From assembly GCA_024404475.1 (NCBI GenBank), contig JAKSPV010000004.1:1-26921 (forward strand): DNA of 26,921 bases, read 5' to 3'. Shown here in pieces: positions 7,302 through 14,306 of this stretch. The notes below the pieces were generated by a model, which saw nothing but the letters and a program-made list of their open reading frames with translations, had not been told where the DNA came from and ran no database searches. The position numbers were made by a program, and so were the translations under genes. Source of the stretch: Clostridia bacterium (GTDB taxonomy: Bacteria; Bacillota; Clostridia; Oscillospirales; CAG-272). Each line of letters begins with the position of its first letter. Position 1 is the first letter of the stretch.

Positions 7302-8462
7302 TTATTTGTTGTCGTTGATGAGGAGCAGCTTGTCGCGGAGTTCGCCTTCCATACGGGCGAGTTCCTTCTCCGCCTGGACGCGTTTCGCATGGCCCTCGGC
7401 CTGGATCTGCTGGACTTCGTCGAGCGTCTGGATGAGCTGTTCGTTGGTCTTGGTAAGCGTTTCGATATCGACGATGCCGCGTTCGGATTCACGTGCGACC
7501 TCGATGGTACCCTGGTGGAGCGCCTCGGCGTTCTTCTTCAGCAGTTCGTTCGTCATGTCGTTGACGGCACGCTCTGCCTGCATTGCCTGAGACGAATGTG
7601 CCATACCGAGCGCGATCACCATCTGGCTCTTCCAGAGCGGGATCGTGTTGACGATCGTGGACTGGATCTTCTCGGTCATGAGCGTGTCGTTGTTCTGGAC
7701 GAGGCGGATCTGCGGCGCCATCTGGATGGCGATCGTACGCGTCAGTTCGAGGTCGTAGAGCTTCTTCTCAAAGCGCTCGCATTTTTCGCGGAAGTCATTC
7801 GCTGCCTGCGTGTCTTCGGGCAGGCCGGAGGTCTTTGCCTTCTCGACGAGCTCGACGAGCGTCGTTTCGCGTTCGGTCTGGAGGCGCTTCTTGCCGGCGA
7901 GGATGTACATGGTCAGCTCTTTGAGGTAGGAGAGGTTCATGTCGTACATCTTGTCGAGCGTGGAGATGTCTTTCAGAAGGACGACCTGGTGATTCTCAAG
8001 CGCGTCAACGATCTTGTCGACGTTGACTTCCGCTTTGTCGTACTTCGCCTGCATGACGTTGATGTTGTAACGGGCACGCTTGAAGAGTCCGAGAAAGCCC
8101 TTCGTCTTCTCCGGCTCCTCGATGCCTTTCAGCTCGACGACGAGCTTCGACATCATGTCGCCGACCTCGCCGAAGTCCTTCGTGCGGACGTTTTGCAGCG
8201 CGGCGTCGGAGAATCCGGCGACCTTCTGCTGTGCGGCGGCGCCGTACTGCATCACCATCGCGGAGTCGGTAATGTCGATCTTCTGCTGGAATTCCTCGAC
8301 GATGCGGCGTTCTTCTTCGGTGAGGGAGGAGTCATCCAGCTCGCCGTATTCTTTTGCTTCGGCTGCTTCTGCGGCCTCGGCGACGGCTGCTGCCTCAGCG
8401 GCTGCGGCTGCGGTACCGTTCGGATCAAGCGTAAGGGAAATGGTTTCGTTCGTGTCGCTCAT
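7302..8462 (-). CDS. TelA/YaaN-family (toxic anion resistance) protein
   Basis: The predicted cytoplasmic, almost all-helical protein has 386 residues and matches the TelA/KlaA/YaaN family. It has GFLGLFKRA (near 118-126), the EVNVDKIVDALE coiled segment, LDKMYDMNLSYLKELTMYILAGKK, and the highly conserved APQIRLVQNND...EKIQSTIVNTIPLWKSQMV region. The family is named for plasmid tellurite resistance; chromosomal Firmicutes members have an unclear envelope or stress role. The N-terminus (about 14-40) is an Ala/Glu low-complexity stretch. The C-terminus is a coiled coil. The start is ATG at 8462 with GGAGG 8 nt upstream; an upstream TTG at 8477 overlaps that site and is rejected. It follows the xpaC-like gene by 26 nt, as in the xpaC-yaaN pair of Bacillus. 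Confidence 0.9.
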   Translation of the reverse strand: MSDTNETISLTLDPNGTAAAAAEAAAVAEAAEAAEAKEYGELDDSSLTEEERRIVEEFQQKIDITDSAMVMQYGAAAQQKVAGFSDAALQNVRTKDFGEVGDMMSKLVVELKGIEEPEKTKGFLGLFKRARYNINVMQAKYDKAEVNVDKIVDALENHQVVLLKDISTLDKMYDMNLSYLKELTMYILAGKKRLQTERETTLVELVEKAKTSGLPEDTQAANDFREKCERFEKKLYDLELTRTIAIQMAPQIRLVQNNDTLMTEKIQSTIVNTIPLWKSQMVIALGMAHSSQAMQAERAVNDMTNELLKKNAEALHQGTIEVARESERGIVDIETLTKTNEQLIQTLDEVQQIQAEGHAKRVQAEKELARMEGELRDKLLLINDNK

Positions 8463-8488
8463 GGGTATATCCTCCAAATATGTGATTT

Positions 8489-9184
8489 TTAAGATTGGGT
8501 TTCGGTCATGCCGCCGGTGAGACCGTCGCGCGTCAGCATCGCGTCAAGAACGTCGATGTCGGTGGCGACGTCAAGCGCCTCGTTGTCGAAGAGACTGTCG
8601 AGGAACTTTTTCATCGTGACGTCGATCGTGCCGATCGCCGCCCTGACGTTTTCCTTGGTCTCAGAGATGTTCGCGCCGTCGGCGGGCAGGCGGCGGAGCC
8701 GGTCGTACGTTTCGGTCAGCTTGACCGTCGTCGGCAGGTAGTAGTTCAGAAGGCGCCGGCAGCGCGGCAGGTCCTTCGGATCCTCGATGATGTCGTCGCG
8801 GATCGCAGCCGCGGTGTTCGCGATGCTGTACAGATCGGTGGCGAGCGCGGGATCGTTTTCACCGGCCGCGGCGGCCGCGGCGGCGATCTTTCTGACGCTC
8901 TCGTTGATCTCTTCGACCTTCGCGTCAAGTTCGGCGTTGCCGGTCGTTTTCTTTTCCTCGGGGATCGGCTCGTAGGTGACGGTCGGCTTGATGAGTTTCG
9001 AGAGCACGAGCCAGACGGCGGCGGAGATCGCGGCGTAGAGCAGGATCAGTCCGACGGACGTCATCGGCAGGAAAAGCGCGGCGATGAGCCACACGGCCGC
9101 CGCGCCCCAGATGGGCAGGGCAGACTTTTTCGTGACGGCGCGCATCCCTTCGGGTGCGGCCGGTGTTTTCTGTTCGCTTGTCAT
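8489..9184 (-). CDS. XpaC-like protein (5-bromo-4-chloroindolyl phosphate hydrolysis family)
   Basis: This is a 231-residue protein with two adjacent transmembrane helices near the N-terminus (about 26-40 and 44-62) and a helical cytoplasmic domain. The RRLLNYYLPTTVKLTETYDRL segment (around 143-163) is the hallmark of the XpaC family, named from a Bacillus phenotype on a chromogenic phosphate; true enzymatic activity is doubtful. The pairing with a TelA/YaaN gene immediately downstream strengthens the call. The ATG at 9184 overlaps the upstream stop codon (ATGA), so its translation is coupled to that of the membrane protein gene. Confidence 0.87.
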   Translation of the reverse strand: MTSEQKTPAAPEGMRAVTKKSALPIWGAAAVWLIAALFLPMTSVGLILLYAAISAAVWLVLSKLIKPTVTYEPIPEEKKTTGNAELDAKVEEINESVRKIAAAAAAAGENDPALATDLYSIANTAAAIRDDIIEDPKDLPRCRRLLNYYLPTTVKLTETYDRLRRLPADGANISETKENVRAAIGTIDVTMKKFLDSLFDNEALDVATDIDVLDAMLTRDGLTGGMTETQS

Positions 9185-10056
9185 GCTTTCGGTGCCTCCA
9201 CGACGTCAGATGCGGGTACTTCCTTGCCGAGCGACGTGAGCCGCGCGGCGGCGAAGAGGAACGCGGCGGTGTAGAGCGCCGATTCCATCACGCTGAAACC
9301 GAAGGCGCTCGGAAGATTCGACACGGCCTCGCGCACGGCAGATGCGAGTGCGGCGACGGCGATCCCGCCGACGGCGACGGCAAACGTGAGCAGAACGGCC
9401 GGCACGGCACAGGTGCCGCGGCGGAAGCGGAGGCGTCCCTCGGCGACGGCGGCCGCGACGAGACCGATCGAGAAGAGCATGGTCAGCGCCTTGATCGGAT
9501 CGTTGATCGGCATTCTGCCGTCAAAGTAGAGGCAGATCGTCGTCAGGAGCGCCCAGACGAGCGGCAGGAGCACCGACCAGCGGGCGACGGGAGCGTCCGG
9601 CTTGATCCTGCCCTGACCGATGACGACGACGACGAAGTAGACGGCGGAGAGAAGAGACAAAACGCCGCGCACGCGGAGCAGGGCGGTATACGTACCGACG
9701 AGCGACGCGGAGTACGCACCGGCGGTCGCGGATGCGTTCATGAAATCAAAGACGCACGAGGCGGCAAGGAGGCAGGCGAGCAGCGCGGCGGCAAACGTCG
9801 GGAAGAGCGAAGAAAACGAGACGTTCTCCGGCAGCGGCTTTTTGCCGACGGCAAAACCTGCCGCGAGGGCGAGAAGCACGCCGAGCACGATCGGCAGGAA
9901 CGTCAGCACCAGCGCACCGGTACCGCACGTGAAATGACGGATCGAGAAGTCAAAATCGTTTTCGAGCCGCAGAAAGAGCAGAACGGCTGCTGCTGCCGCC
10001 ATCACAGCGGCGGCTGCCGCAAAGATGCCGCACCGGCGGCTGATGTTGTTGTTCAT
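9181..10056 (-). CDS. Multi-pass membrane protein of unknown function, first gene of the xpaC-telA cluster
   Basis: This 291-residue protein has about eight predicted transmembrane segments (near residues 10-30, 48-70, 84-104, 131-147, 160-178, 190-206, 216-242 and 258-276). I do not recognise a family or catalytic motif. The start is the ATG at 10056, with GAGGAGG about 10 nt upstream. Longer in-frame extensions upstream run over the promoter and are rejected. Its stop overlaps the xpaC-like start by 4 nt, implying that the two proteins act together at the membrane. Transcription probably begins near 10123 from the promoter at 10130-10159. Confidence 0.82.
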   Translation of the reverse strand: MNNNISRRCGIFAAAAAVMAAAAAVLLFLRLENDFDFSIRHFTCGTGALVLTFLPIVLGVLLALAAGFAVGKKPLPENVSFSSLFPTFAAALLACLLAASCVFDFMNASATAGAYSASLVGTYTALLRVRGVLSLLSAVYFVVVVIGQGRIKPDAPVARWSVLLPLVWALLTTICLYFDGRMPINDPIKALTMLFSIGLVAAAVAEGRLRFRRGTCAVPAVLLTFAVAVGGIAVAALASAVREAVSNLPSAFGFSVMESALYTAAFLFAAARLTSLGKEVPASDVVEAPKA

Positions 10057-10129
10057 GGCGGAAAATCCTCCTCGGAATTGTCGGAAAGCTTCCTTTATAT
10101 ATATGTTTCTTCCGGAGCCCGCTGTATAC

Positions 10130-10159
10130 AGTATAACACGGTATCTCGAATGGGTGCAA
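10130..10159 (-). promoter_or_regulatory. Sigma-A-type promoter of the membrane protein-xpaC-telA cluster
   Basis: On the minus strand TTGCAC, an 18-nt spacer and TATACT are found, with an extended TG-T motif directly before the -10. The predicted 5' UTR of about 65 nt includes an AT-rich stretch and the GAGGAGG ribosome binding site. Confidence 0.75.
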
Positions 10160-10422
10160 GCGGAAGCGGCGCACGATAGAAGCCGTATCCGCAGCATTTT
10201 TGCACGGTGGGAAACAAGGTGCTTTCACGCCTATCATCATAGCACAAAATGCTGAAAATCGCAAGGTTTTCCCCTTCGTTTTGCACAAAAAACTCGTCTG
10301 CGGGGCTGTTTTGCAGTGTTTTTGCCCGAAAACGGCCTGTTTTTGTATAAATTGCATATAAAATTTTTAGAAAACGCGTGAAAAATCTCTTTTTAGCACA
10401 AGAAAAAATGCTTTCCAATCTA
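10160..10422. other. AT-rich divergent intergenic spacer
   Basis: About 260 nt lie between the two divergent promoters, markedly richer in A and T than the flanking genes. It has repeated TTTTGCA/TTTTTGC words and A/T tracts just upstream of the rpsJ promoter (10345-10400) that could serve as UP elements. I see no convincing gene, RNA or operator in it. Confidence 0.5.
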
Positions 10423-10451
10423 TTGCAATTCGGGTAAATGTATGATAAACT
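10423..10451 (+). promoter_or_regulatory. Promoter of the S10-spc-alpha ribosomal protein supercluster
   Basis: TTGCAA (10423-10428), a 17-nt spacer and TAAACT (10446-10451) are found, with TGA as an extended -10 just before it and A/T-rich sequence upstream. Transcription would begin near 10458, leaving a 5' leader of about 266 nt before rpsJ. Confidence 0.7.
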
Positions 10452-10457
10452 ATCTCC

Positions 10458-10723
10458 GCTTGATGTGCGATGAAGCGGGAGGTGGCCGCCGGATCCGAAA
10501 TACTGCCGGATTCAGGCGGGGAATTTCCGTGGAGTATGCCCGGAGATCATCCGGACGAATGCGATCACTCAGCAGGTGCATAAACGGCTTCTCTGCCGGG
10601 CACCGGGTTTTTTACCGACACTCACGACGGTGAAAAGTCCGGTTTCGTTACGGGGAGGTCGGGAACGCCCGGCTTAGTGTTCACGCGCCTCGGCAAAACA
10701 CATTATAATAGGAGGCAAATCAA
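10458..10723 (+). ncRNA. Structured 5' leader of the S10 operon, candidate r-protein autoregulatory RNA
   Basis: The untranslated stretch contains a series of hairpins. They are CTCCGCTT/AAGCGGGAG (10454-10481, one bulge), a 12-bp bulged stem at 10486-10519, CCGGA/TCCGG (10540-10554), and a compound GGTGC-CGGC/GCCG-GCACC stem (10575-10604) followed by GGGTTTTTT. A terminal domain is closed by ACACT/AGTGT (10618-10680), with an inner CGGG/CCCG hairpin. The stem followed by six Ts could be an attenuator. Leaders of S10 operons are known to bind r-proteins (L4 in E. coli), and S10-type leaders have been predicted in Firmicutes. Whether this belongs to a known class cannot be told without a covariance search. 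Confidence 0.6.
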
Positions 10724-11038
10724 ATGGCAGTGAAAGACAAGATCAAGGTGAGACTCAAGAGCTACGATCACACGCTGGTTGACAGCGCGGCCGCAAAAGT
10801 TGTGGAACTGGCTAAGAGAAACGGTGCTGAAGTTTCCGGCCCGATCCCGCTCCCGACCGAAAAAGAGATCGTGACCATTCTCCGTGCTGTTCACAAGTAC
10901 AAGGACAGCCGCGAGCAGTTTGAGCAGCGCACCCACAAGCGACTGATCGAGATCATCAAGCCCTCGCAGAAAGTCGCCGAAGCTCTCATGAGCATCGAAC
11001 TCCCCGCCGGCGTGGAAATCGACGTCAAGATCGGCTGA
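10724..11038 (+). CDS. rpsJ: 30S ribosomal protein S10
   Basis: This 104-residue protein has KIKVRLKSYDHTLVD at the start and the conserved VSGPIPLPTEKEIVTI loop. It assembles in the 30S head and also acts as NusE in antitermination. ATG follows AGGAGG by 8 nt. It opens the S10 cluster. No rpsL, rpsG, fusA or tuf genes lie upstream; the str operon is elsewhere. A long 175-nt structured gap follows it. Confidence 0.97.
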   Translation: MAVKDKIKVRLKSYDHTLVDSAAAKVVELAKRNGAEVSGPIPLPTEKEIVTILRAVHKYKDSREQFEQRTHKRLIEIIKPSQKVAEALMSIELPAGVEIDVKIG

Positions 11039-11213
11039 GATCTCCCGCTGAAAGCCCCAAACCTCACCGCACAGAGCGGCGGAGTTCCTCCCGCTTCAAT
11101 AAAAGGGCGGGACTGAGCCGACGCTTGATGACGGCAAGGTCAAGTTGGTGCCTCCGGTCGGCTGCCGGATTTTCCTGGGCATCAACCAATAACCTTATAT
11201 GGAGGAAGAAACC
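11039..11213 (+). promoter_or_regulatory. Structured intercistronic region between rpsJ and rplC
   Basis: This 175-nt gap has no ORF of its own. Hairpins include CCGC/GCGG (11067-11079), TCCCGC/GCGGGA (11089-11112), a larger domain closed by GCCGAC/GTCGGC (11117-11162) that encloses CTTGA/TCAAG (11124-11144), and TGCC/GGCA (11163-11181). No T tract marks a terminator. It ends with the GGAGG of rplC. Confidence 0.55.
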
Positions 11214-11846
11214 ATGAAAAAAGGAATCATCGGCAAGAAGCTGGGCATGACCCAGATCTTCGACGAAAACGGCAACATGATCCCCGTTACGGTGATCGAA
11301 GCCGGTCCCTGCTTCGTCGTCCAGAAGAAGACCGCTGAAAATGACGGCTACGACGCCGTTCAGCTCGGCTTCGAGGACCTCGAAGAGAGAAAAGCAACGA
11401 AGCCCGCGGCAGGCCACTTCAAAAAGGCCGGCGTGAGCGTCAAGAGACATCTGAAGGAATTCCGTCTGGAAAACGCAGCTGAGATGAACGTTGGTGACGT
11501 GGTTGCCGCCGATACCTTCGCCGCAGGCGACAAGGTCGACATTATTGGCACCTCGAAGGGCCACGGCTACACCGGCTCGATCAAGAGATGGAACCATCAC
11601 ACCCTCTGCGCAACGCACGGCGTTGGCCCGATCCACCGCGAAGTCGGCTCTATGGGCCCGAACTCCTCGCCTTCTAGAGTCTTCAAGAACAAGAAAATGG
11701 CTGGCCAGTGGGGTAATGAACAGGTTACCGTTCTGAACCTCGCGGTCGTCAAGGTTGATGCGGAAAAGAATCTGATCGCCGTTAAGGGCGCCGTTCCCGG
11801 CTCCCGCGGCACGATCGTGTTCCTCCGCAACAGCGTGAAAGCATAA
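11214..11846 (+). CDS. rplC: 50S ribosomal protein L3
   Basis: The 210-residue protein begins KGIIGKKLGMTQIFDENG. It has the characteristic GTSKGHGYTGSIKRW and HREVGSMGPNSSPSRVFKNKKMAG extension that reaches towards the peptidyl transferase centre. The start is ATG at 11214, 7-8 nt after GGAGG; an in-frame ATG at 11199 overlaps the ribosome binding site itself and is rejected. rplD follows after 20 nt. Confidence 0.97.
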   Translation: MKKGIIGKKLGMTQIFDENGNMIPVTVIEAGPCFVVQKKTAENDGYDAVQLGFEDLEERKATKPAAGHFKKAGVSVKRHLKEFRLENAAEMNVGDVVAADTFAAGDKVDIIGTSKGHGYTGSIKRWNHHTLCATHGVGPIHREVGSMGPNSSPSRVFKNKKMAGQWGNEQVTVLNLAVVKVDAEKNLIAVKGAVPGSRGTIVFLRNSVKA

Positions 11847-11866
11847 CCGGAAGGAGGAAACAGACA

Positions 11867-12493
11867 ATGCCTGAAATTAAAGTTGTTAATATGGCAGGTG
11901 CTGAGGTCGGCACGATGACGCTTTCCGACAAAGTGTTCGGCGCCGAAGTCAACGGCGACATCCTCCACGCGGCTGTCAAAGCATATCTCGCTAACCAGAG
12001 ACAGGGTACGCAGTCCACGCTGACCCGTACCGAGGTTTCCGGCGGCGGCAAGAAGCCCTACCGTCAGAAGGGTACCGGCCGTGCACGCCAGGGTTCCACC
12101 CGCGCTCCGCAGTGGACGCACGGCGGTATCGCGCTCGGCCCGAAGCCGCGCTCCTACAGAGTTTCGATGAACAAGAAGGTCAAACGCACCGCTATGTTCA
12201 GCGCATTCTCCGCGAAGGTCGCAGCTGGTGAGATGATCGTCGTCGATCAGATCGCTGCCGAAGCATTCAAGACCGCTACGATGGCCAAGATGCTCTCCGA
12301 CGTGAAGGCAAGCGGCAAGACGCTCGTCGTCCTCGCCGAGAACGATGAGAAGGTCGTCAAGAGCTTCGCCAACATCGCAGACGTCAAGACCGAGCAGTAC
12401 AACTGCCTCAGCGTTTACGACATCCTGAACTGCGAGTCCATCGTGTTCGCCAAGGACGCTGTCTCCAAAATCGAGGAGGTGTACGCGAAATGA
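11867..12493 (+). CDS. rplD: 50S ribosomal protein L4
   Basis: The 208-residue L4 has the long exit-tunnel loop GGGKKPYRQKGTGRARQGS (around 57-75) and WTHGGIALGPKPRSY after it. In E. coli L4 represses its own S10 operon; if the leader at 10458-10723 works likewise, L4 is the first ligand to test. It overlaps the rplW start by 4 nt (ATGA). Confidence 0.97.
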   Translation: MPEIKVVNMAGAEVGTMTLSDKVFGAEVNGDILHAAVKAYLANQRQGTQSTLTRTEVSGGGKKPYRQKGTGRARQGSTRAPQWTHGGIALGPKPRSYRVSMNKKVKRTAMFSAFSAKVAAGEMIVVDQIAAEAFKTATMAKMLSDVKASGKTLVVLAENDEKVVKSFANIADVKTEQYNCLSVYDILNCESIVFAKDAVSKIEEVYAK

Positions 12494-12783
12494 AATTTGC
12501 ACAGGACATCATTCTGGCTCCCGTCATCACGGAGAAATCCATGGATCTCGGCAGCGAGAAGAAGTACGTTTTCAAGGTCGCCACGGACGCTACCAAACCG
12601 GAGATCGCCTCTGCTGTTGAGGAACTCTTCAAGGTGAAAGTCGCAGCCGTCAACACCATCAACATGAAGAAGAAACTGAAAAGAGTTCGCTATCAGAGCG
12701 GTTACACCGCTGCTTGGAAAAAGGCCATCGTTACGCTGACCGAAGACTCCAAGACGATCGAGTTCTTTGAAGGTCTGAACTGA
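12490..12783 (+). CDS. rplW: 50S ribosomal protein L23
   Basis: The 97-residue L23 has DIILAPVITEKSMDL near the start and the VAAVNTINMKKKLKR loop. It sits at the tunnel exit as the docking site for trigger factor and SRP. Translation is coupled to rplD by the ATGA overlap. rplB follows after 13 nt. Confidence 0.96.
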   Translation: MKFAQDIILAPVITEKSMDLGSEKKYVFKVATDATKPEIASAVEELFKVKVAAVNTINMKKKLKRVRYQSGYTAAWKKAIVTLTEDSKTIEFFEGLN

Positions 12784-12796
12784 GGAGGACTGAACA

Positions 12797-13627
12797 ATGG
12801 CTACGAAAAAGTTTAAGCCGACGACCCCGTCCAGAAGAAACATGACGGTCCCGTCGTTCGAAGAACTGACGAAGTTCTCCCCTGAGAAGTCCCTGATCGA
12901 GACGAAGAAGAAGACTGCCGGCCGCAACAGCTACGGCAGAATCACCGTCCGTCACCGCGGCGGCGGCAACAAGATCAAGTATCGTGTTGTCGACTTCAAG
13001 CGTCAGGACGCTACCGCAACGAAGGTCATCGGCGTCGAGTACGACCCGAACCGCTCCGCATACATCGCCCTCACCGAGAACGAGGCAGGCGACAAGGCCT
13101 ACATCATCGCTCCGGTCGGCGTTACGGACGGCGCAGTCCTCTACTCCGGCGAGAAGGCCGATATCCTCCCCGGCAACACCCTGCCGCTCGAGAATATCCC
13201 CGTCGGTACGCTCGTTCACAACATCGAACTGAACCCCGGCAAGGGCGGCCAGCTCGTCCGCAGCGCCGGCACCATGGCTCAGATCATGGGTAAAGAGGGC
13301 GACCTCGTCATGGTCAGACTTCCTTCCGGTGAGATGCGTTACATCCGCAAGGAATGCAAGGCAACCATCGGTCAGGTCGGCAACATCGAGCACGACACCA
13401 TCAAGCTCGGTAAGGCCGGCAAAACCCGTCACAAGGGCTTCCGCCCGACGGTCCGCGGCTCCGTTATGAACCCGTGCGATCACCCGCACGGCGGTGGTGA
13501 AGGCAAGTCCCCGATCGGCCATCCCGGTCCTGTGACGCCTTGGGGCAAACCGGCTCTTGGTTACAAGACCCGTAACCGCAAGGCCCGCACCGACAAGTTC
13601 ATCGTGAAACGCAGAAATAGCAAATAA
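12797..13627 (+). CDS. rplB: 50S ribosomal protein L2
   Basis: The 276-residue L2 has KKFKPTTPSRRNMTVPSF at the N-terminus, GRNSYGRITVRHRGGGNK, and the C-terminal signature MNPCDHPHGGGEGKSPIG with the conserved histidine needed at the peptidyl transferase centre. It ends in a basic tail, KFIVKRRNSK. It has a good GAGGA site, and rpsS follows after 12 nt. Confidence 0.97.
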   Translation: MATKKFKPTTPSRRNMTVPSFEELTKFSPEKSLIETKKKTAGRNSYGRITVRHRGGGNKIKYRVVDFKRQDATATKVIGVEYDPNRSAYIALTENEAGDKAYIIAPVGVTDGAVLYSGEKADILPGNTLPLENIPVGTLVHNIELNPGKGGQLVRSAGTMAQIMGKEGDLVMVRLPSGEMRYIRKECKATIGQVGNIEHDTIKLGKAGKTRHKGFRPTVRGSVMNPCDHPHGGGEGKSPIGHPGPVTPWGKPALGYKTRNRKARTDKFIVKRRNSK

Positions 13628-13639
13628 GGAGGCAGCAGA

Positions 13640-13921
13640 ATGAGCAGAAGTTTGAAAAAAGCTCCGTTTGTCGAAGCGAAGCTGTATGCGCGCATCTGCG
13701 CCATGAACGAATCCGGTGACAAGAAGGTCATCAAGACCTGGTCGAGAGCATCTACCGTGTTCCCGGAATTCATCGGTCACACGATCGCTGTCCATGACGG
13801 CAGAAAACACGTTCCGGTGTACATCACCGAGGACATGGTCGGCCACAAGCTCGGCGAGTTTGCGCCCACCAGAACGTTCAAGGGCCACGCCGGCTCCAAG
13901 ACGTCCAACAACGGTAAGTGA
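13640..13921 (+). CDS. rpsS: 30S ribosomal protein S19
   Basis: The 93-residue S19 begins SRSLKKAPFVEAKL. It has TWSRASTVFPEFIGHTIAVHDGRKHVPVYI and KLGEFAPTRTFKGH. It binds the 30S head with S13. GGAGG lies 8 nt before the ATG. rplV follows after 22 nt. Confidence 0.97.
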   Translation: MSRSLKKAPFVEAKLYARICAMNESGDKKVIKTWSRASTVFPEFIGHTIAVHDGRKHVPVYITEDMVGHKLGEFAPTRTFKGHAGSKTSNNGK

Positions 13922-13943
13922 TAGGCGAGGAGGATAAAGAACA

Positions 13944-14288
13944 ATGGAAGCAAAAGTTGCACAGTCTACGCAGAAGTATGTTCGCATCTCCCCGCGCAAG
14001 GTCAAGATCGTCCTCGACCTCATTCGCGGCAAGAGCGTCGCTGAGGCCCGCGGCATCCTGAAGAACACCCCGAAGGCCGCCTGCGAAGACGTCCTCAAGG
14101 TGCTCAACCGCGTCGCTGCCGATGCAGAACACAATTTCCTGATGGATCCTGAAAAGCTGTACGTCTCCGCCTGCTACGTCGGCGGCGGCATGACCCTGAA
14201 GCGCATCCAGCCGAGAGCTAAGGGCAGCGCAGACAGAATCCTCAAGAGAACGAGCCACATCACCGTTTGTGTGGCCGAGAAAGTTTGA
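13944..14288 (+). CDS. rplV: 50S ribosomal protein L22
   Basis: The 114-residue L22 has RISPRKVKIVLDLIRGKSV and the tunnel-lining beta hairpin around YVGGGMTLKRIQPRAKGSADRI, where macrolide-resistance changes map in other bacteria. No unusual residues stand out. GAGGAGG precedes the start. rpsC follows after 18 nt. Confidence 0.96.
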   Translation: MEAKVAQSTQKYVRISPRKVKIVLDLIRGKSVAEARGILKNTPKAACEDVLKVLNRVAADAEHNFLMDPEKLYVSACYVGGGMTLKRIQPRAKGSADRILKRTSHITVCVAEKV

Positions 14289-14306
14289 GAAAGGAGAGCT
14301 TGAATC

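Noticed and set aside
10442..10633. A 63-codon ORF in the rpsJ leader
   Set aside because: Its ATG overlaps the predicted -10 and precedes the transcription start, it has no ribosome binding site, and it overlaps the leader hairpins.
10680..10709. A perfect TATAAT just before the rpsJ ribosome binding site, with TTCACG 18 nt upstream
   Set aside because: Transcription from it would start within or after the AGGAGG, leaving rpsJ without a binding site. It is more likely part of the A/T-rich initiation region.
12731..14134. A 467-codon minus-strand frame across rplB-rpsS-rplV
   Set aside because: It is antisense to three certain ribosomal protein genes; its length reflects codon bias.
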